Shown in pieces: positions 45,800 through 54,304 of a stretch of DNA of 64,000 nt. The position numbers and the translations under genes were made by a program. The notes beneath the pieces are model-generated. The model made no database searches. It had not been told where the DNA came from and saw nothing but the letters and a program-made list of their open reading frames with translations. The DNA is from Hyphococcus lacteus (GTDB taxonomy: Bacteria > Pseudomonadota > Alphaproteobacteria > Caulobacterales > Parvularculaceae), in NCBI RefSeq assembly GCF_041058985.1, contig NZ_JBEHZE010000001.1, forward strand, positions 1,488,001 through 1,552,000. The letters run 5' to 3'. Each line of letters starts with the position of its first letter. Positions within the stretch are counted from its first letter, which is position 1.

Positions 45800-47115
45800 T
45801 GTCGAGCGCTGCGAATGAAAATATGACTGTATCTGAATACACAAATGCTGCTTGGCAAACGCGAAAAAATGCAGCAATGGCACGTGGCGAGGGGAATATA
45901 GCGCAAGTTTTTGTTGATCGCGCCCTTGGTTCAGAAGTTTGGGATGTCGAAGGCAACCGCTATATCGATTTCGGAACTGGAATTGCGGTCTGTAACACAG
46001 GGCATCTCCACCCAAAAGTTCATGCGGCGGTGACTGCACAACTCGAACGTTTCAGCCATACATGTGTAATGGTGACGCCTTATGACAGTGCGGTTGAGCT
46101 GGCCGAGCAACTAAACGTTTTGACGCCCGGACCGTCACCGAAAAAAACCATGTTTGTTACCACGGGTGCCGAAGCTGTAGAGAACTGTATCAAAATTGCG
46201 CGCGCTCACACTGGGCGGCGTGGGGTTATCGCCTTTGATGGCGGTTACCACGGACGTACATTGATGACACTTGGCCTTACAGGCAAAACAGCGCCCTATA
46301 AGACAAAATTTGGTCCGTTTCCCGGCGATATCTATCGTGGGCAGTTCCCGGTACCGTATCATGGTGTCAGTGTTGACGATGCGAAGCGGTCACTGGCGAT
46401 GCTATTCAAAACTGATGTTGACCCAAGTGATTGCGCGGCAATTATTATAGAGCCGGTTCAGGGAGAGGGCGGATTCTATCCGGTCCCTGACGAATTTATG
46501 CAGCATTTACGCGAAGTTTGTGATGCCCATGGAATTGTCTTGGTGTTGGATGAAATTCAAACCGGTTTTGGCCGGACGGGAAAGTTTTTCGCCAGTGAAT
46601 ATTCAGGCATTGAACCAGATTTAATGACCTTCGCAAAGGGTGTTGCTGGTGGCTTTCCGCTCGCTGGTGTTACTGGTAAGGCTGAGATTATGGATGCGCC
46701 TGCACCCGGTGGTTTGGGTGGTACCTATGCTGGCTCGCCAATTGGGTGCGCCGCGGCATTGGCGGTGATAGACGTTATCAAATCTGAAAAACTCGTTGAA
46801 CGGTCAAAAGAGATCGGTGCAATATTTAAAAAACGCCTGACTGCGTTACAGGAAAGACATCCCTCACTCGTTGGCGACATACGGGCTGAGCGAGGTGCGA
46901 TGGTCGCGCTTGAGTTGATGAACGAAGATGGTTCGCCAAACCCAGTGCTGACAAAGACGCTTCTCGAAGAGTGTTATCGGAACGGTCTAATCGTTCTCAC
47001 GTGTGGTATGTATGGGAATGTTTTTCGGTTTTTACCAGCATTGACAATGAGTGATGAAATTCTCACTGAAGGCTTAGACCTTTTTGAAGCTAGTTTTGAA
47101 AAAGTTATTCAGTAG
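45799..47115 (+). CDS. gabT: 4-aminobutyrate--2-oxoglutarate transaminase
   Basis: 438-aa class III aminotransferase that converts GABA and 2-oxoglutarate to succinate semialdehyde and glutamate. GIAVCNTGHLHPKVHAAV, VTTGAEAVENCIKIARAHT, FDGGYHGRTLMTLGLTGK, IIEPVQGEGGF and the PLP Lys280 in TFAKGVAGGFPLAG closely follow GabT. PGGLGGTYAGSPIGCAAALAV is typical of GABA rather than ornithine enzymes. Coupled to gabD and ended by a strong terminator. Confidence 0.93.
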   Translation: MSSAANENMTVSEYTNAAWQTRKNAAMARGEGNIAQVFVDRALGSEVWDVEGNRYIDFGTGIAVCNTGHLHPKVHAAVTAQLERFSHTCVMVTPYDSAVELAEQLNVLTPGPSPKKTMFVTTGAEAVENCIKIARAHTGRRGVIAFDGGYHGRTLMTLGLTGKTAPYKTKFGPFPGDIYRGQFPVPYHGVSVDDAKRSLAMLFKTDVDPSDCAAIIIEPVQGEGGFYPVPDEFMQHLREVCDAHGIVLVLDEIQTGFGRTGKFFASEYSGIEPDLMTFAKGVAGGFPLAGVTGKAEIMDAPAPGGLGGTYAGSPIGCAAALAVIDVIKSEKLVERSKEIGAIFKKRLTALQERHPSLVGDIRAERGAMVALELMNEDGSPNPVLTKTLLEECYRNGLIVLTCGMYGNVFRFLPALTMSDEILTEGLDLFEASFEKVIQ

Positions 47116-47146
47116 CGATACAGCCTTATGGGCACTGATACAGATT

Positions 47147-47185
47147 AAAACGCCCTGAACGACTATACCGGTTCAGGGCGTTTTT
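47147..47185. terminator. Bidirectional terminator between gabT and ureG
   Basis: Perfect 14-bp stem (47147-47160 with 47171-47184), 10-base loop, T run on the plus strand and an A run (T on minus) on the other side. It serves gabT on plus and the urease operon on minus. The ureG stop codon (47163-47165) lies in the loop and its last codons form one arm. Confidence 0.9.
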
Positions 47186-47801
47186 GTGTTGAGTAAAGCG
47201 CGCCGTGTTTTTCAATAAATCGAGTGATATCAGCAACGCCTTGCTGTCGGTGTAGGTCGGTAAACACGAATGGGTTTTTACCGCGCGATGTGCTGGCGTC
47301 TGTTTTCATGACGTCTATATCTACATTAACATGTGGCGCAAGATCGACCTTGTTGATGATGAGTAAATCTGAACGCGTAATCGCCGGTCCACCTTTTCGC
47401 GGAATGTCACCACCCTGACAAACCGATATTACGTAAAGCGTCAGATCGACTAATTGTGGTGAGAATGTCGCCGCTAAATTATCGCCACCAGATTCTATGA
47501 ATATTATATCAAGGTCTTTATGGCGCTTATTCAATTCGTCAATCGCGCGTAGATTTATTGAGGCGTCTTCACGAATTGCCGTATGCGGACAACCACCAGT
47601 TTCAACGCCATATATTCTGTCTGCGGGTAGGGCCTGTAACCGTACCAACGCTTCGGCATCTTCTCTAGTGTATATATCGTTGGTGATTACACCGATTGAG
47701 TAATGATCGCGCATGGCGCGGCATAAAGCTGCCGTTAACGTCGTTTTCCCGGTTCCTACGGGGCCGCCGATTCCAATTCGAAATGGTCCGTTTTTGCTCA
47801 T
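47163..47801 (-). CDS. ureG: Urease accessory GTPase UreG
   Basis: 212-aa SIMIBI-class GTPase that drives nickel delivery to urease with UreF and UreD. P-loop GGPVGTGKTTLTAAL, metal-binding GVETGGCPHTAIREDASIN (CPH), FIESGGDNLAATFSP, and the INKVDLAPHV guanine motif. Length is standard. Last gene of the urease operon; overlaps ureF by ATGA. Confidence 0.96.
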   Translation of the reverse strand: MSKNGPFRIGIGGPVGTGKTTLTAALCRAMRDHYSIGVITNDIYTREDAEALVRLQALPADRIYGVETGGCPHTAIREDASINLRAIDELNKRHKDLDIIFIESGGDNLAATFSPQLVDLTLYVISVCQGGDIPRKGGPAITRSDLLIINKVDLAPHVNVDIDVMKTDASTSRGKNPFVFTDLHRQQGVADITRFIEKHGALYSTQKRPEPV

Positions 47802-48460
47802 GATCGGAATATCCTTGGTTCTGTCGTTTCGTGTCGTAGTGTCATTAAATCTGCAAAAAGTGTGGCGGAGCCAAGGTCATCTATAGTTGATTGTGCTGCG
47901 GCTTCTGCCGCAAGAATATGATCCCCCTCGAGGGCGGCCATAATTTCGACGCCTTGTGTTTGTCCAAGATATCCCATTCGCAGGACTGCTTGCACTAAGC
48001 TATTGGTCTGGGCGTGTGCGAAGATAGGCAACAGCATCTCGACTGGAATTTGTGACGACCGTGCAACAGCACCGACCGCAATCGGTAGCGGGCAAGTCGT
48101 CTCTGAAATGATATTTGCAACCCACGGTTTCGCCGCATTCAGAAACGCATGACCTTGTTCTATCGTTTCTTGGTATCGCTCATTGCCAGGGGATAGGGCC
48201 GATGCGAATGCACATAGCGCGTTAAAATCTTCGTCATTCCGATGGCTGGCCGCGCATAAAACAAGGTCATTCCAAACACTTCCACGTAATAATGTGTTTC
48301 GAATCCAATCTTCTAAATCTGATTGTGAGTTGATTAGTCCGTCAGCATAAACCGCCTCGAGGCCGCCAGAATAGCTATATGACCCAGTTGGAAACGCGGG
48401 GGATAACCACGTAACAAGCCGAAGAAGGGCAATGGGACTATCGCCTGATTGCTTTTTCAT
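47798..48460 (-). CDS. ureF: Urease accessory protein UreF
   Basis: 220-aa all-helical chaperone that bridges UreD and UreG during nickel insertion. It has the SPAFPTGSYSYSGGLEAVYADGLI motif typical of UreF and the C-terminal MTLRHETTEPRIFRS tail that contacts UreG. Overlaps ureE and ureG by 4 bp each. Confidence 0.94.
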   Translation of the reverse strand: MKKQSGDSPIALLRLVTWLSPAFPTGSYSYSGGLEAVYADGLINSQSDLEDWIRNTLLRGSVWNDLVLCAASHRNDEDFNALCAFASALSPGNERYQETIEQGHAFLNAAKPWVANIISETTCPLPIAVGAVARSSQIPVEMLLPIFAHAQTNSLVQAVLRMGYLGQTQGVEIMAALEGDHILAAEAAAQSTIDDLGSATLFADLMTLRHETTEPRIFRS

Positions 48461-48903
48461 GAATGTTTATGAGCGTGGCCAGTATGTTGATCATATGCGC
48501 CTGTTTGCGGATCGAACGGTGCTTCCACTTCTTCGACGTTAGCTCCTAATCCGATTACCATTTCTTTTATTACATGATCTCGCCGTATGAATATTCGGCC
48601 ATCAAAGATTTGTGCTTGCAAATGGCGGTTTCCTAACTGCCAAGCGAGCGCTGCAAAAGCCTGAGGGTCCTTTGTGGTTAGCTCATAAAGAGGCTCGGGT
48701 TCTGCGCGGACCTCTATGATTCGTCCGTCTTCTAGTTCTAGTCCCTCGCCATGGCGAATTAGTCGGCTGGTGGGCAAGTCAAGAGTAAATGAGATGCCGC
48801 CATCGGTCGTCATTTGAAATCGTCTTCGCGTGCGACCTTGTTCATCAAGGGTAATGCTATCGTCGAAAGAAAAGGGTGGGGATACGATTTTGATTGCGCG
48901 CAT
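48457..48903 (-). CDS. ureE: Urease accessory nickel metallochaperone UreE
   Basis: 148 aa. N-terminal peptide-binding domain (DEQGRTRRRFQMTTDGGISFTLDLP) and C-terminal metal-binding domain (LAWQLGNRHLQAQIFDGRIFIRRDHVI, GLGANVEEVEAPFDPQTGAY). It ends in a short His tail (HTGHAHKHS) that can bind nickel. ATG 48903, one base after the ureC stop, gives the family N-terminus; the frame extends further upstream into ureC but that is not a start. Confidence 0.93.
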   Translation of the reverse strand: MRAIKIVSPPFSFDDSITLDEQGRTRRRFQMTTDGGISFTLDLPTSRLIRHGEGLELEDGRIIEVRAEPEPLYELTTKDPQAFAALAWQLGNRHLQAQIFDGRIFIRRDHVIKEMVIGLGANVEEVEAPFDPQTGAYDQHTGHAHKHS

Positions 48904-48904
48904 A

Positions 48905-50614
48905 TCAGTAAAGAAAATACCGGTGGGCCATTGGCAAAACCTTCGCAGGTTCACAGGAGATTAAGTCCCCATCGCAACGGACTTCGTAAGTTTCGGGGTC
49001 AACTTCGATCGTGGGAAGGGCGTCGTTTAGAATGAGATTAGATTTATTGATGTCGCGCGTTTTCGATACCGCAATAAATGATTTCGCGACGTCTAGTTTT
49101 TTGTCCAAGCCATCTTCTATGGCAGCATTTGAAACGAATGTTACTGATGAATTGGTTAGTGACCTACCATAGGCACCGAACATTGGGCGCATGTGGACAG
49201 GTTGTGGCGTTGGAATTGATGCGTTGGGATCACCCATGGGGGCCGCCGCGATTGTGCCGCCGATTACTACCATCTCTGGCTTTACGCCAAAAAAAGCTGG
49301 CGACCACATCACTAGGTCTGCGCGTTTGCCGACTTCGACACTACCAACGTGATCGGCAATGCCGTGCGCGATCGCGGGGTTGATTGTGTATTTTGCGATA
49401 TAGCGACGTGCACGGAAATTGTCATTATCTCCTGTTTCTTCATCCAATGAACCACGTTGCCGTTTCATTTTGTCGGCTGTTTGCCATGTGCGAATGATCA
49501 TTTCACCGATGCGCCCCATCGCTTGGCTGTCGGACGCGATCATTGAAAAAGCCCCGAGGTCATGAAGAATGTCTTCGGCGGCAATAGTCTCTTTTCGAAT
49601 ACGGCTCTCTGCAAAAGCTATATCTTCGGGAATGGAAGGATCGAGATGGTGACACACCATGAGCATATCCAGGTGTTCGGCGATAGTGTTGACCGTATAG
49701 GGCCTTGTTGGGTTTGTGGATGACGGCAATATGTTAGAAAGACCGCACACTTTTATAATGTCGGGTGCATGGCCACCACCAGCCCCTTCGGTGTGAAAGG
49801 CGTGAATGGTCCGGCCGTCTATTGCATCTATGGTCGATTCCACAAATCCAGATTCGTTCAGAGTATCCGTATGGATCATAGTTTGAACATCGAATTGGTC
49901 TGCGACGGATAGGCAACAGTCAATGGCCGCGGGTGTGGTGCCCCAATCTTCGTGTAGCTTTAGGGCAATTGCGCCGCCAAGCACCATTTCTTCTAGCGCG
50001 GCGGGTTCTGATGCATTGCCCTTTCCGGCAAAGCCCAGATTCATAGGGAATGCGTCGGCGGATTCTATCATCCGTTGTATATGCCAAGGTCCGGGTGTGC
50101 ACGTGGTCGCGAGGGTTCCGTGCGCAGGCCCCGTGCCACCTCCCAACATAGTGGTCACGCCGCTCATCAAAGCTTCTTCTATTTGTTGCGGGCAGATAAA
50201 ATGTATATGCGCGTCAATTCCGCCTGCTGTAATAATTCGTCCCTCACTTGCGATTATTTCCGTACCGGGACCAATAATAATGTCGACACTTGGTTGGGTG
50301 TCGGGGTTTCCGGCTTTGCCAATAGCTGCGATGATGCCGTCTTTAAGGCCAATATCCGCTTTGAAAATTCCGGTATGATCGAGGATAAGCGCATTGGTGA
50401 TGACCGTATCAACGGCACCCTCGGCGCGTGATATTTGGCTCTGGCCCATGCCGTCGCGAATAACTTTTCCGCCACCGAATTTGACTTCTTCGCCATATTT
50501 GGTGAAGTCTTTTTCAACCTCAATAAATAAGTCTGTATCCGCCAATCTTACTTTGTCACCGGTGGTGGGACCGAACATGTTGGCATATGAAAACCTGCTT
50601 ATCCGATGTGACAC
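48905..50614 (-). CDS. ureC: Urease subunit alpha
   Basis: 569-aa catalytic subunit that hydrolyses urea to ammonia and carbamate at a dinuclear nickel site. All ligands are visible: His136 and His138 (DAHIHF), the carbamylated Lys219 (AIALKLHEDWG), His221, and the mobile-flap His pair in VCHHLDPSIPEDIAFAESRIR. The N-terminus YANMFGPTTGDKVRLADT and the full length are standard. One base from ureB stop and one base from ureE start. Confidence 0.98.
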   Translation of the reverse strand: MSHRISRFSYANMFGPTTGDKVRLADTDLFIEVEKDFTKYGEEVKFGGGKVIRDGMGQSQISRAEGAVDTVITNALILDHTGIFKADIGLKDGIIAAIGKAGNPDTQPSVDIIIGPGTEIIASEGRIITAGGIDAHIHFICPQQIEEALMSGVTTMLGGGTGPAHGTLATTCTPGPWHIQRMIESADAFPMNLGFAGKGNASEPAALEEMVLGGAIALKLHEDWGTTPAAIDCCLSVADQFDVQTMIHTDTLNESGFVESTIDAIDGRTIHAFHTEGAGGGHAPDIIKVCGLSNILPSSTNPTRPYTVNTIAEHLDMLMVCHHLDPSIPEDIAFAESRIRKETIAAEDILHDLGAFSMIASDSQAMGRIGEMIIRTWQTADKMKRQRGSLDEETGDNDNFRARRYIAKYTINPAIAHGIADHVGSVEVGKRADLVMWSPAFFGVKPEMVVIGGTIAAAPMGDPNASIPTPQPVHMRPMFGAYGRSLTNSSVTFVSNAAIEDGLDKKLDVAKSFIAVSKTRDINKSNLILNDALPTIEVDPETYEVRCDGDLISCEPAKVLPMAHRYFLY

Positions 50615-50615
50615 G

Positions 50616-50921
50616 TTAAAGCTCTCCCATCACGCCTTTGCGAAACCCGATAATGCGACGTAATCCGGAGAGCGGTATGAGTGAAATGTCGCGACTCTGG
50701 CCGGGTTCAAACCGAACGGCAGTTCCCGCAGGAATGTCCAATCGCATACCGCGCGCGGCAGTCCGATCAAATTTCAACGCGGGGTTGGTTTCAAAAAAAT
50801 GGTAATGTGACCCGACCTGTATGGGTCTGTCTCCAGCATTCGAGACCTTAAGGTGAATGGCTTTTGCATCAGCGTTCAGAACAATGTCACCGTCAGCGGG
50901 TATGATTTCACCAGGGATCAT
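50616..50921 (-). CDS. ureB: Urease subunit beta
   Basis: 101-aa structural subunit. MIPGEIIPADGDIVLNADAKAIHLKVSNAGDRPIQVGSHYHFFETN and GTAVRFEPGQSRDISLIPLSG are diagnostic. Separate from ureA, unlike the fused ureAB of Helicobacter. Its start overlaps the stop of the small membrane-protein gene by 4 bp. Confidence 0.97.
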   Translation of the reverse strand: MIPGEIIPADGDIVLNADAKAIHLKVSNAGDRPIQVGSHYHFFETNPALKFDRTAARGMRLDIPAGTAVRFEPGQSRDISLIPLSGLRRIIGFRKGVMGEL

Positions 50922-51085
50922 TTATTGCGTCGTCCGATAGCGTGAATTGCAATCGCCAACCCAATGACGGCGAAAATCATGATGCCCCAAATAGCGACGT
51001 CTTGATGCATATGCGGAACGGGTTCTGCATGTGCCAAGGCTGGGGCTGAGATGAATGCTAATACCGTTGCAAAGAGGAATCGCAT
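50918..51085 (-). CDS. 55-aa membrane miniprotein inside the urease operon
   Basis: Small protein between ureA and ureB, overlapping the ureB start by 4 bp. A signal-peptide-like segment (MRFLFATVLAFISAPALAHA) is followed by a His-rich EPVPHMH, then one membrane helix (~30-48) and a basic tail GRRNK. The AHAEPVPHMH start recalls HupE/UreJ nickel-permease N-termini, but the multi-helix body of UreJ is missing. Role unknown; nickel binding or handling is inference. Start ATG 51085, with GGAG 11 bases upstream; the frame continues to 51157. Confidence 0.65.
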   Translation of the reverse strand: MRFLFATVLAFISAPALAHAEPVPHMHQDVAIWGIMIFAVIGLAIAIHAIGRRNK

Positions 51086-51119
51086 TGTTAAAAATTCTCC
51101 GTGGATAAAGTTAAACTGT

Positions 51120-51422
51120 TTATCGGATCGGCTCATGAACGGTGACGAGTTTAACACCGTCTGTGAACGTTGCTTCTACTTGGACTTCTGGGATCATTTC
51201 TGCGATGCCTTCCATGACTTGGTCTCTTCGCAGAACTTCACCACCCTCGGTCATTAATTCCGCGACGGACTTTCCGTCACGTGCGCCCTCGATTACAAAA
51301 TCGCAGATTAATGCGATGGCTTCGGGGTGGTTTAATTTTACCCCTCGATCAAGTCGCCTTTGGGCGACTATGGCGGCCATGGAAATTAGTAGCTTGTCTT
51401 TTTCACGCGGTAGTAAATGCAT
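51120..51422 (-). CDS. ureA: Urease subunit gamma
   Basis: 100-aa structural subunit. The N-terminus MHLLPREKDKLLISMAAIVAQRR, LNHPEAIALICDFVIEGARDGKSVAELM and the C-terminal VQVEATFTDGVKLVTVHEPI are diagnostic. It follows ureD in the operon. Confidence 0.97.
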   Translation of the reverse strand: MHLLPREKDKLLISMAAIVAQRRLDRGVKLNHPEAIALICDFVIEGARDGKSVAELMTEGGEVLRRDQVMEGIAEMIPEVQVEATFTDGVKLVTVHEPIR

Positions 51423-51445
51423 CGGCTATTTTCCTATGTTCGCTA

Positions 51446-52294
51446 CTAAGTTAGCCACAATGTCGGTGGGTGATCTTCGTTGGAAAGTAACGCAATCATT
51501 GCGCTTAGCCCTTTTCGTAACTGATAGCCGTCAACTGCGGCCATTCGAATCGTTAGCTTGTCACAATCATTGACGGCCCAGAACGAACTTGCTCCCCAGA
51601 AATTCTGTTTTGGATTTTGCAACGATTGCAGCAGAGCGTTTACTGGTTTGGAATATTCAACCGAATTTGGGCTTACTAGTAATATGGTTGCGAAGGCCGT
51701 TAGGCCGTTGGCTGTTGCCGATTGGCTAAGCCAGTGATTCTTTTCTGTATCGATTTTGATTTGTTCGGCGTGAACTAGGGTTGTGCCAGAAAATACTCTC
51801 CAACAATCTTCTAATTTTGCTGACGGGTTTGTTTCACCAAATTCTCGGCGCCCAAAGATAATAGATTCTACGATTAGTGCGGTCGCATTTTCGCCAAGTT
51901 TCAATGACAGTTTTCGTTTCAGATAGCTGCCATCGTAAAGAATGGTTTCTTGCGGCAGCCAATGTAAATGCGCATCGGCCTCGACGGATAGGTCAATTGA
52001 AATTTCAGCATATCCATCGCCCGCGCGATATATTTTTTCGCAGGCCTGTGTGGATACAGAAAGTGAGGACTGAGATCGCGCGGCGATTGACCATTCAAAT
52101 TTGTCGCCGCCGGTCATGCCGCCTGCGGTGTTGATCAGCACTCCGGTGAGCGGTGTCGGGGTCGATTGTTTGGGGAAGCGAATTTTTGCAGCGCCGGTTT
52201 GGGACAAGCGGGATACGGATGTTTTTGCTCCTGAATATTGAGCGACGAGTTCTCCGTGGCCTGTTGTTCGTTGTAGGTCCGCATTGCACTGCAT
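51446..52294 (-). CDS. ureD: Urease accessory protein UreD (UreH)
   Basis: 282-aa scaffold that binds apo-urease and, with UreF and UreG, inserts nickel. Typical blocks are VLINTAGGMTGGDKFEWSI, TQACEKIYRA, LHWLPQETILYDGSYLKRKL and VESIIFGRREFGE. It is the first gene of the operon; the promoter should lie within 52295-52737. Confidence 0.93.
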   Translation of the reverse strand: MQCNADLQRTTGHGELVAQYSGAKTSVSRLSQTGAAKIRFPKQSTPTPLTGVLINTAGGMTGGDKFEWSIAARSQSSLSVSTQACEKIYRAGDGYAEISIDLSVEADAHLHWLPQETILYDGSYLKRKLSLKLGENATALIVESIIFGRREFGETNPSAKLEDCWRVFSGTTLVHAEQIKIDTEKNHWLSQSATANGLTAFATILLVSPNSVEYSKPVNALLQSLQNPKQNFWGASSFWAVNDCDKLTIRMAAVDGYQLRKGLSAMIALLSNEDHPPTLWLT

Positions 52295-52737
52295 AAGGCA
52301 ACATAGGATTGAAACGATCTATCAGCAATTTTCAAACGCAGTTAGGCAATGTTTTGTGCGGATTTAATAAAGGTTTTGCGTTTGGCGAAATGTTGCGAGT
52401 ATACGAATAGTGTTTTGGGCTTCAACAAAAGTGACATCGACTTCGGGTAGAGTGTTTTCCGCTCAAGGTGTCGGGTCTTTATTCGGCTGGTGATCGGTTA
52501 TATTTTGTGTGGGTGAATGCGTTCGAGCGATTCGACAAAATTTGACGGATGTATTTTGCGGGGTGAAGGTGTTACATGATGAGGGTGAAATTCGGGGGCG
52601 ATCAGTTCAATTAGACGTTTGGTTTACGGACTTCGGTGGTTCTTTGGCCGCAACCGGAGACATATTGCTTTGTGAACATTCAAAGGCCTTTTGATAAGGC
52701 ATTGAAAGTTTGATGGGTAAATTTATTGGAGGGTGGA
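52295..52737. other. Divergent intergenic region, ureD / DUF1036 gene
   Basis: About 443 bases with no gene I can support. A 61-codon plus-strand frame (52509-52694) has no recognised domain and no clear RBS. The region must contain the urease operon promoter (minus) and the promoter of the DUF1036 gene (plus); neither was located with confidence. Confidence 0.45.
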
Positions 52738-53634
52738 GTGATAAGTATAAAGAGTATCGTGTCGGCAGCTGCGATGTTGATCGCTGTTGCGGCGTCTGGC
52801 GGCGCATGGGCGCAAATGAACGATTCCAATATTGTGAATGTTTGCAACAAAGGGAATGTAGATGTCAGTTATTTGTCTTTTTCAACGAAGAGTTCGTTTT
52901 TTGGGGGCGAGGAAGCCAAGGTGTCGGGGTGGTATAAAATTCGACCGGGCCGATGCCAAGATGTCAATATGCCATATTACGATACCGTAGCGGTTGGTTT
53001 CTTGCAAAAAAACAATCAAGGCGTGCGGGGAAATCCCGTTTATAGCGTGCGAAATGCTGACCGCCCGGGCGGTGGTAAATGGTCACCAACGTCAATTTGT
53101 GTGCCGCCTGAGAAGGCCGTGACATATAAAAATACCTATGCGGCGGTTAAAAAGAAATTCTATCCACCGTGTACGAATGGAGATGTGGAGCTGAGAATGT
53201 CATTTGCAGTCATGCCGAATGATGTATTCCCCAAAATCACGATCAGGCCACGGCGAAATGACCAATTAATAGCTTGGCCACGCGCTAAGAGTAATGCGCG
53301 GACACAATCGACGAAACGGCAATCATCGAATAGCAATGCTGAAATTGCATTGAAGATTGCGGCTGGGATTGCGAAGGGATTGGAAGACGCCAAAATTAGT
53401 AAGATGGCGGCCGGTTGTGAAAAGAGTATTCTTGTTATGGCGTTTGCCTTTAGCAAGGAGGGGCCAGTTAAAGCCTGTAAATGTTTCGCGACGGAAATTG
53501 TACGTGGAGAAAACACGGCTCTGACCAAAAGCATGGTCGAGCGCATTGAGGGCGGTCAGGATTTCGATGAAGAAATCGAACGAATCGCGCAGCCAAAAAT
53601 TGAACAGTATTTGGAGCGATGTATTTCCTCTTAA
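52738..53634 (+). CDS. Secreted DUF1036 domain protein
   Basis: 298 aa. The signal peptide ends at GGAWA|QM (~24). The DUF1036 domain (~28-165) shows VNVCNKGNVDVSYLSFS, GWYKIRPGRCQDV and conserved Cys. A basic Ser/Asn/Arg-rich linker (~190-205) and a C-terminal helical domain with four Cys (AAGCEKS, KACKCFA, ERCISS) follow. Function unknown. GTG 52738 sits five bases after GGAGG; the TTG at 52726 is rejected. Not obviously linked to urease. Confidence 0.8.
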   Translation: MISIKSIVSAAAMLIAVAASGGAWAQMNDSNIVNVCNKGNVDVSYLSFSTKSSFFGGEEAKVSGWYKIRPGRCQDVNMPYYDTVAVGFLQKNNQGVRGNPVYSVRNADRPGGGKWSPTSICVPPEKAVTYKNTYAAVKKKFYPPCTNGDVELRMSFAVMPNDVFPKITIRPRRNDQLIAWPRAKSNARTQSTKRQSSNSNAEIALKIAAGIAKGLEDAKISKMAAGCEKSILVMAFAFSKEGPVKACKCFATEIVRGENTALTKSMVERIEGGQDFDEEIERIAQPKIEQYLERCISS

Positions 53635-53644
53635 GCGCGAGGTT

Positions 53645-53719
53645 GTTACCCACTGTAGCTGATTGTTGACTTTTTCTGCTGATATATAATCGGTATGCGG
53701 TACAATGATTGTGGGTAAC
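53645..53719 (+). promoter_or_regulatory. Candidate promoter flanked by inverted 9-bp repeats
   Basis: A TATAAT (53685-53690) lies 16 bases after TTGTTG (53663-53668), a possible sigma-70 promoter. Identical 9-bp arms in inverted orientation, GTTACCCAC (53645-53653) and GTGGGTAAC (53711-53719), flank it at 66-bp centre spacing. They could be paired operator half-sites for the 53866 gene cluster. This is inference from pattern only. Confidence 0.35.
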
Positions 53720-53865
53720 GCCTACCGGAGGCACAGCTGACATTTCTGCATTACCCCATTGCTCCTCAATGGATAAGCTTGTATAACCGAACCAACTAAA
53801 CGAGTTTGCGCCGCGCGGTCGAGAATGTCGATGCGAGCGTGATCCATAGCATGGTGAGGAAATAA

Positions 53866-54294
53866 ATGGCCAACAATATCAATGTACTACGTGCGATTAT
53901 AGCGGCTTGGGCGCGCCAAGATGTTGAAGGCGTGCTGGAGCACCTGCACGAGGATATTACTTGGAATAACTCTGGCGGTGTACGTAAGCCTGTCCAAGGT
54001 AAGGCTGCGATGCGCAAGGCCCTCGAAAGTATGAAGGGGACGATCAAAGAGTCTAACTGGCGACTTTTTGGTTGGGCCGAGGTTGGTAATACTGTCTGGA
54101 TGGAAGGCGCGGATGAGTTTATGCGCAATGATGGTATTCGGATCGCCGTGCCTTATGCGGGGACTCTCGAATTCGAAGATGGTGTAGTTCGAATTTGGCG
54201 CGAATATTTCGACGGACGCCTCCAAGAAAAGCAACTTGCTGGCGAGCCGGTGTCCGAGCACGTCGAGGCTATGTTAGACCGCCCAACTGCCTGA
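53866..54294 (+). CDS. SnoaL/NTF2-fold protein (limonene-epoxide-hydrolase-like)
   Basis: 142 aa of the NTF2-like superfamily, with features of the limonene-1,2-epoxide hydrolase/SnoaL_2 group: IIAAWARQDVEGVLEHLHEDITWNNSGG, GKAAMRKAL, and a closing EFEDGVVRIWREYFDGR strand. A hydrolase or isomerase acting on a cyclic hydrophobic substrate is possible; the catalytic Asp-Arg-Asp set is not proven. Ten bases before the AMP-ligase gene, so the first gene of the second catabolic cluster. Confidence 0.8.
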   Translation: MANNINVLRAIIAAWARQDVEGVLEHLHEDITWNNSGGVRKPVQGKAAMRKALESMKGTIKESNWRLFGWAEVGNTVWMEGADEFMRNDGIRIAVPYAGTLEFEDGVVRIWREYFDGRLQEKQLAGEPVSEHVEAMLDRPTA

Positions 54295-54304
54295 GGATCA
54301 GGTC

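Noticed and set aside
44342..47115. Assigning the aminotransferase/dehydrogenase pair as nylon-type NylD/NylE
   Set aside because: Both proteins follow GabT and GabD closely over their length, so the GABA names are better supported; the nylon parallel is kept only as a hypothesis.
52509..52694. 61-codon plus-strand frame between ureD and the DUF1036 gene
   Set aside because: No domain, signal peptide or convincing ribosome binding site.
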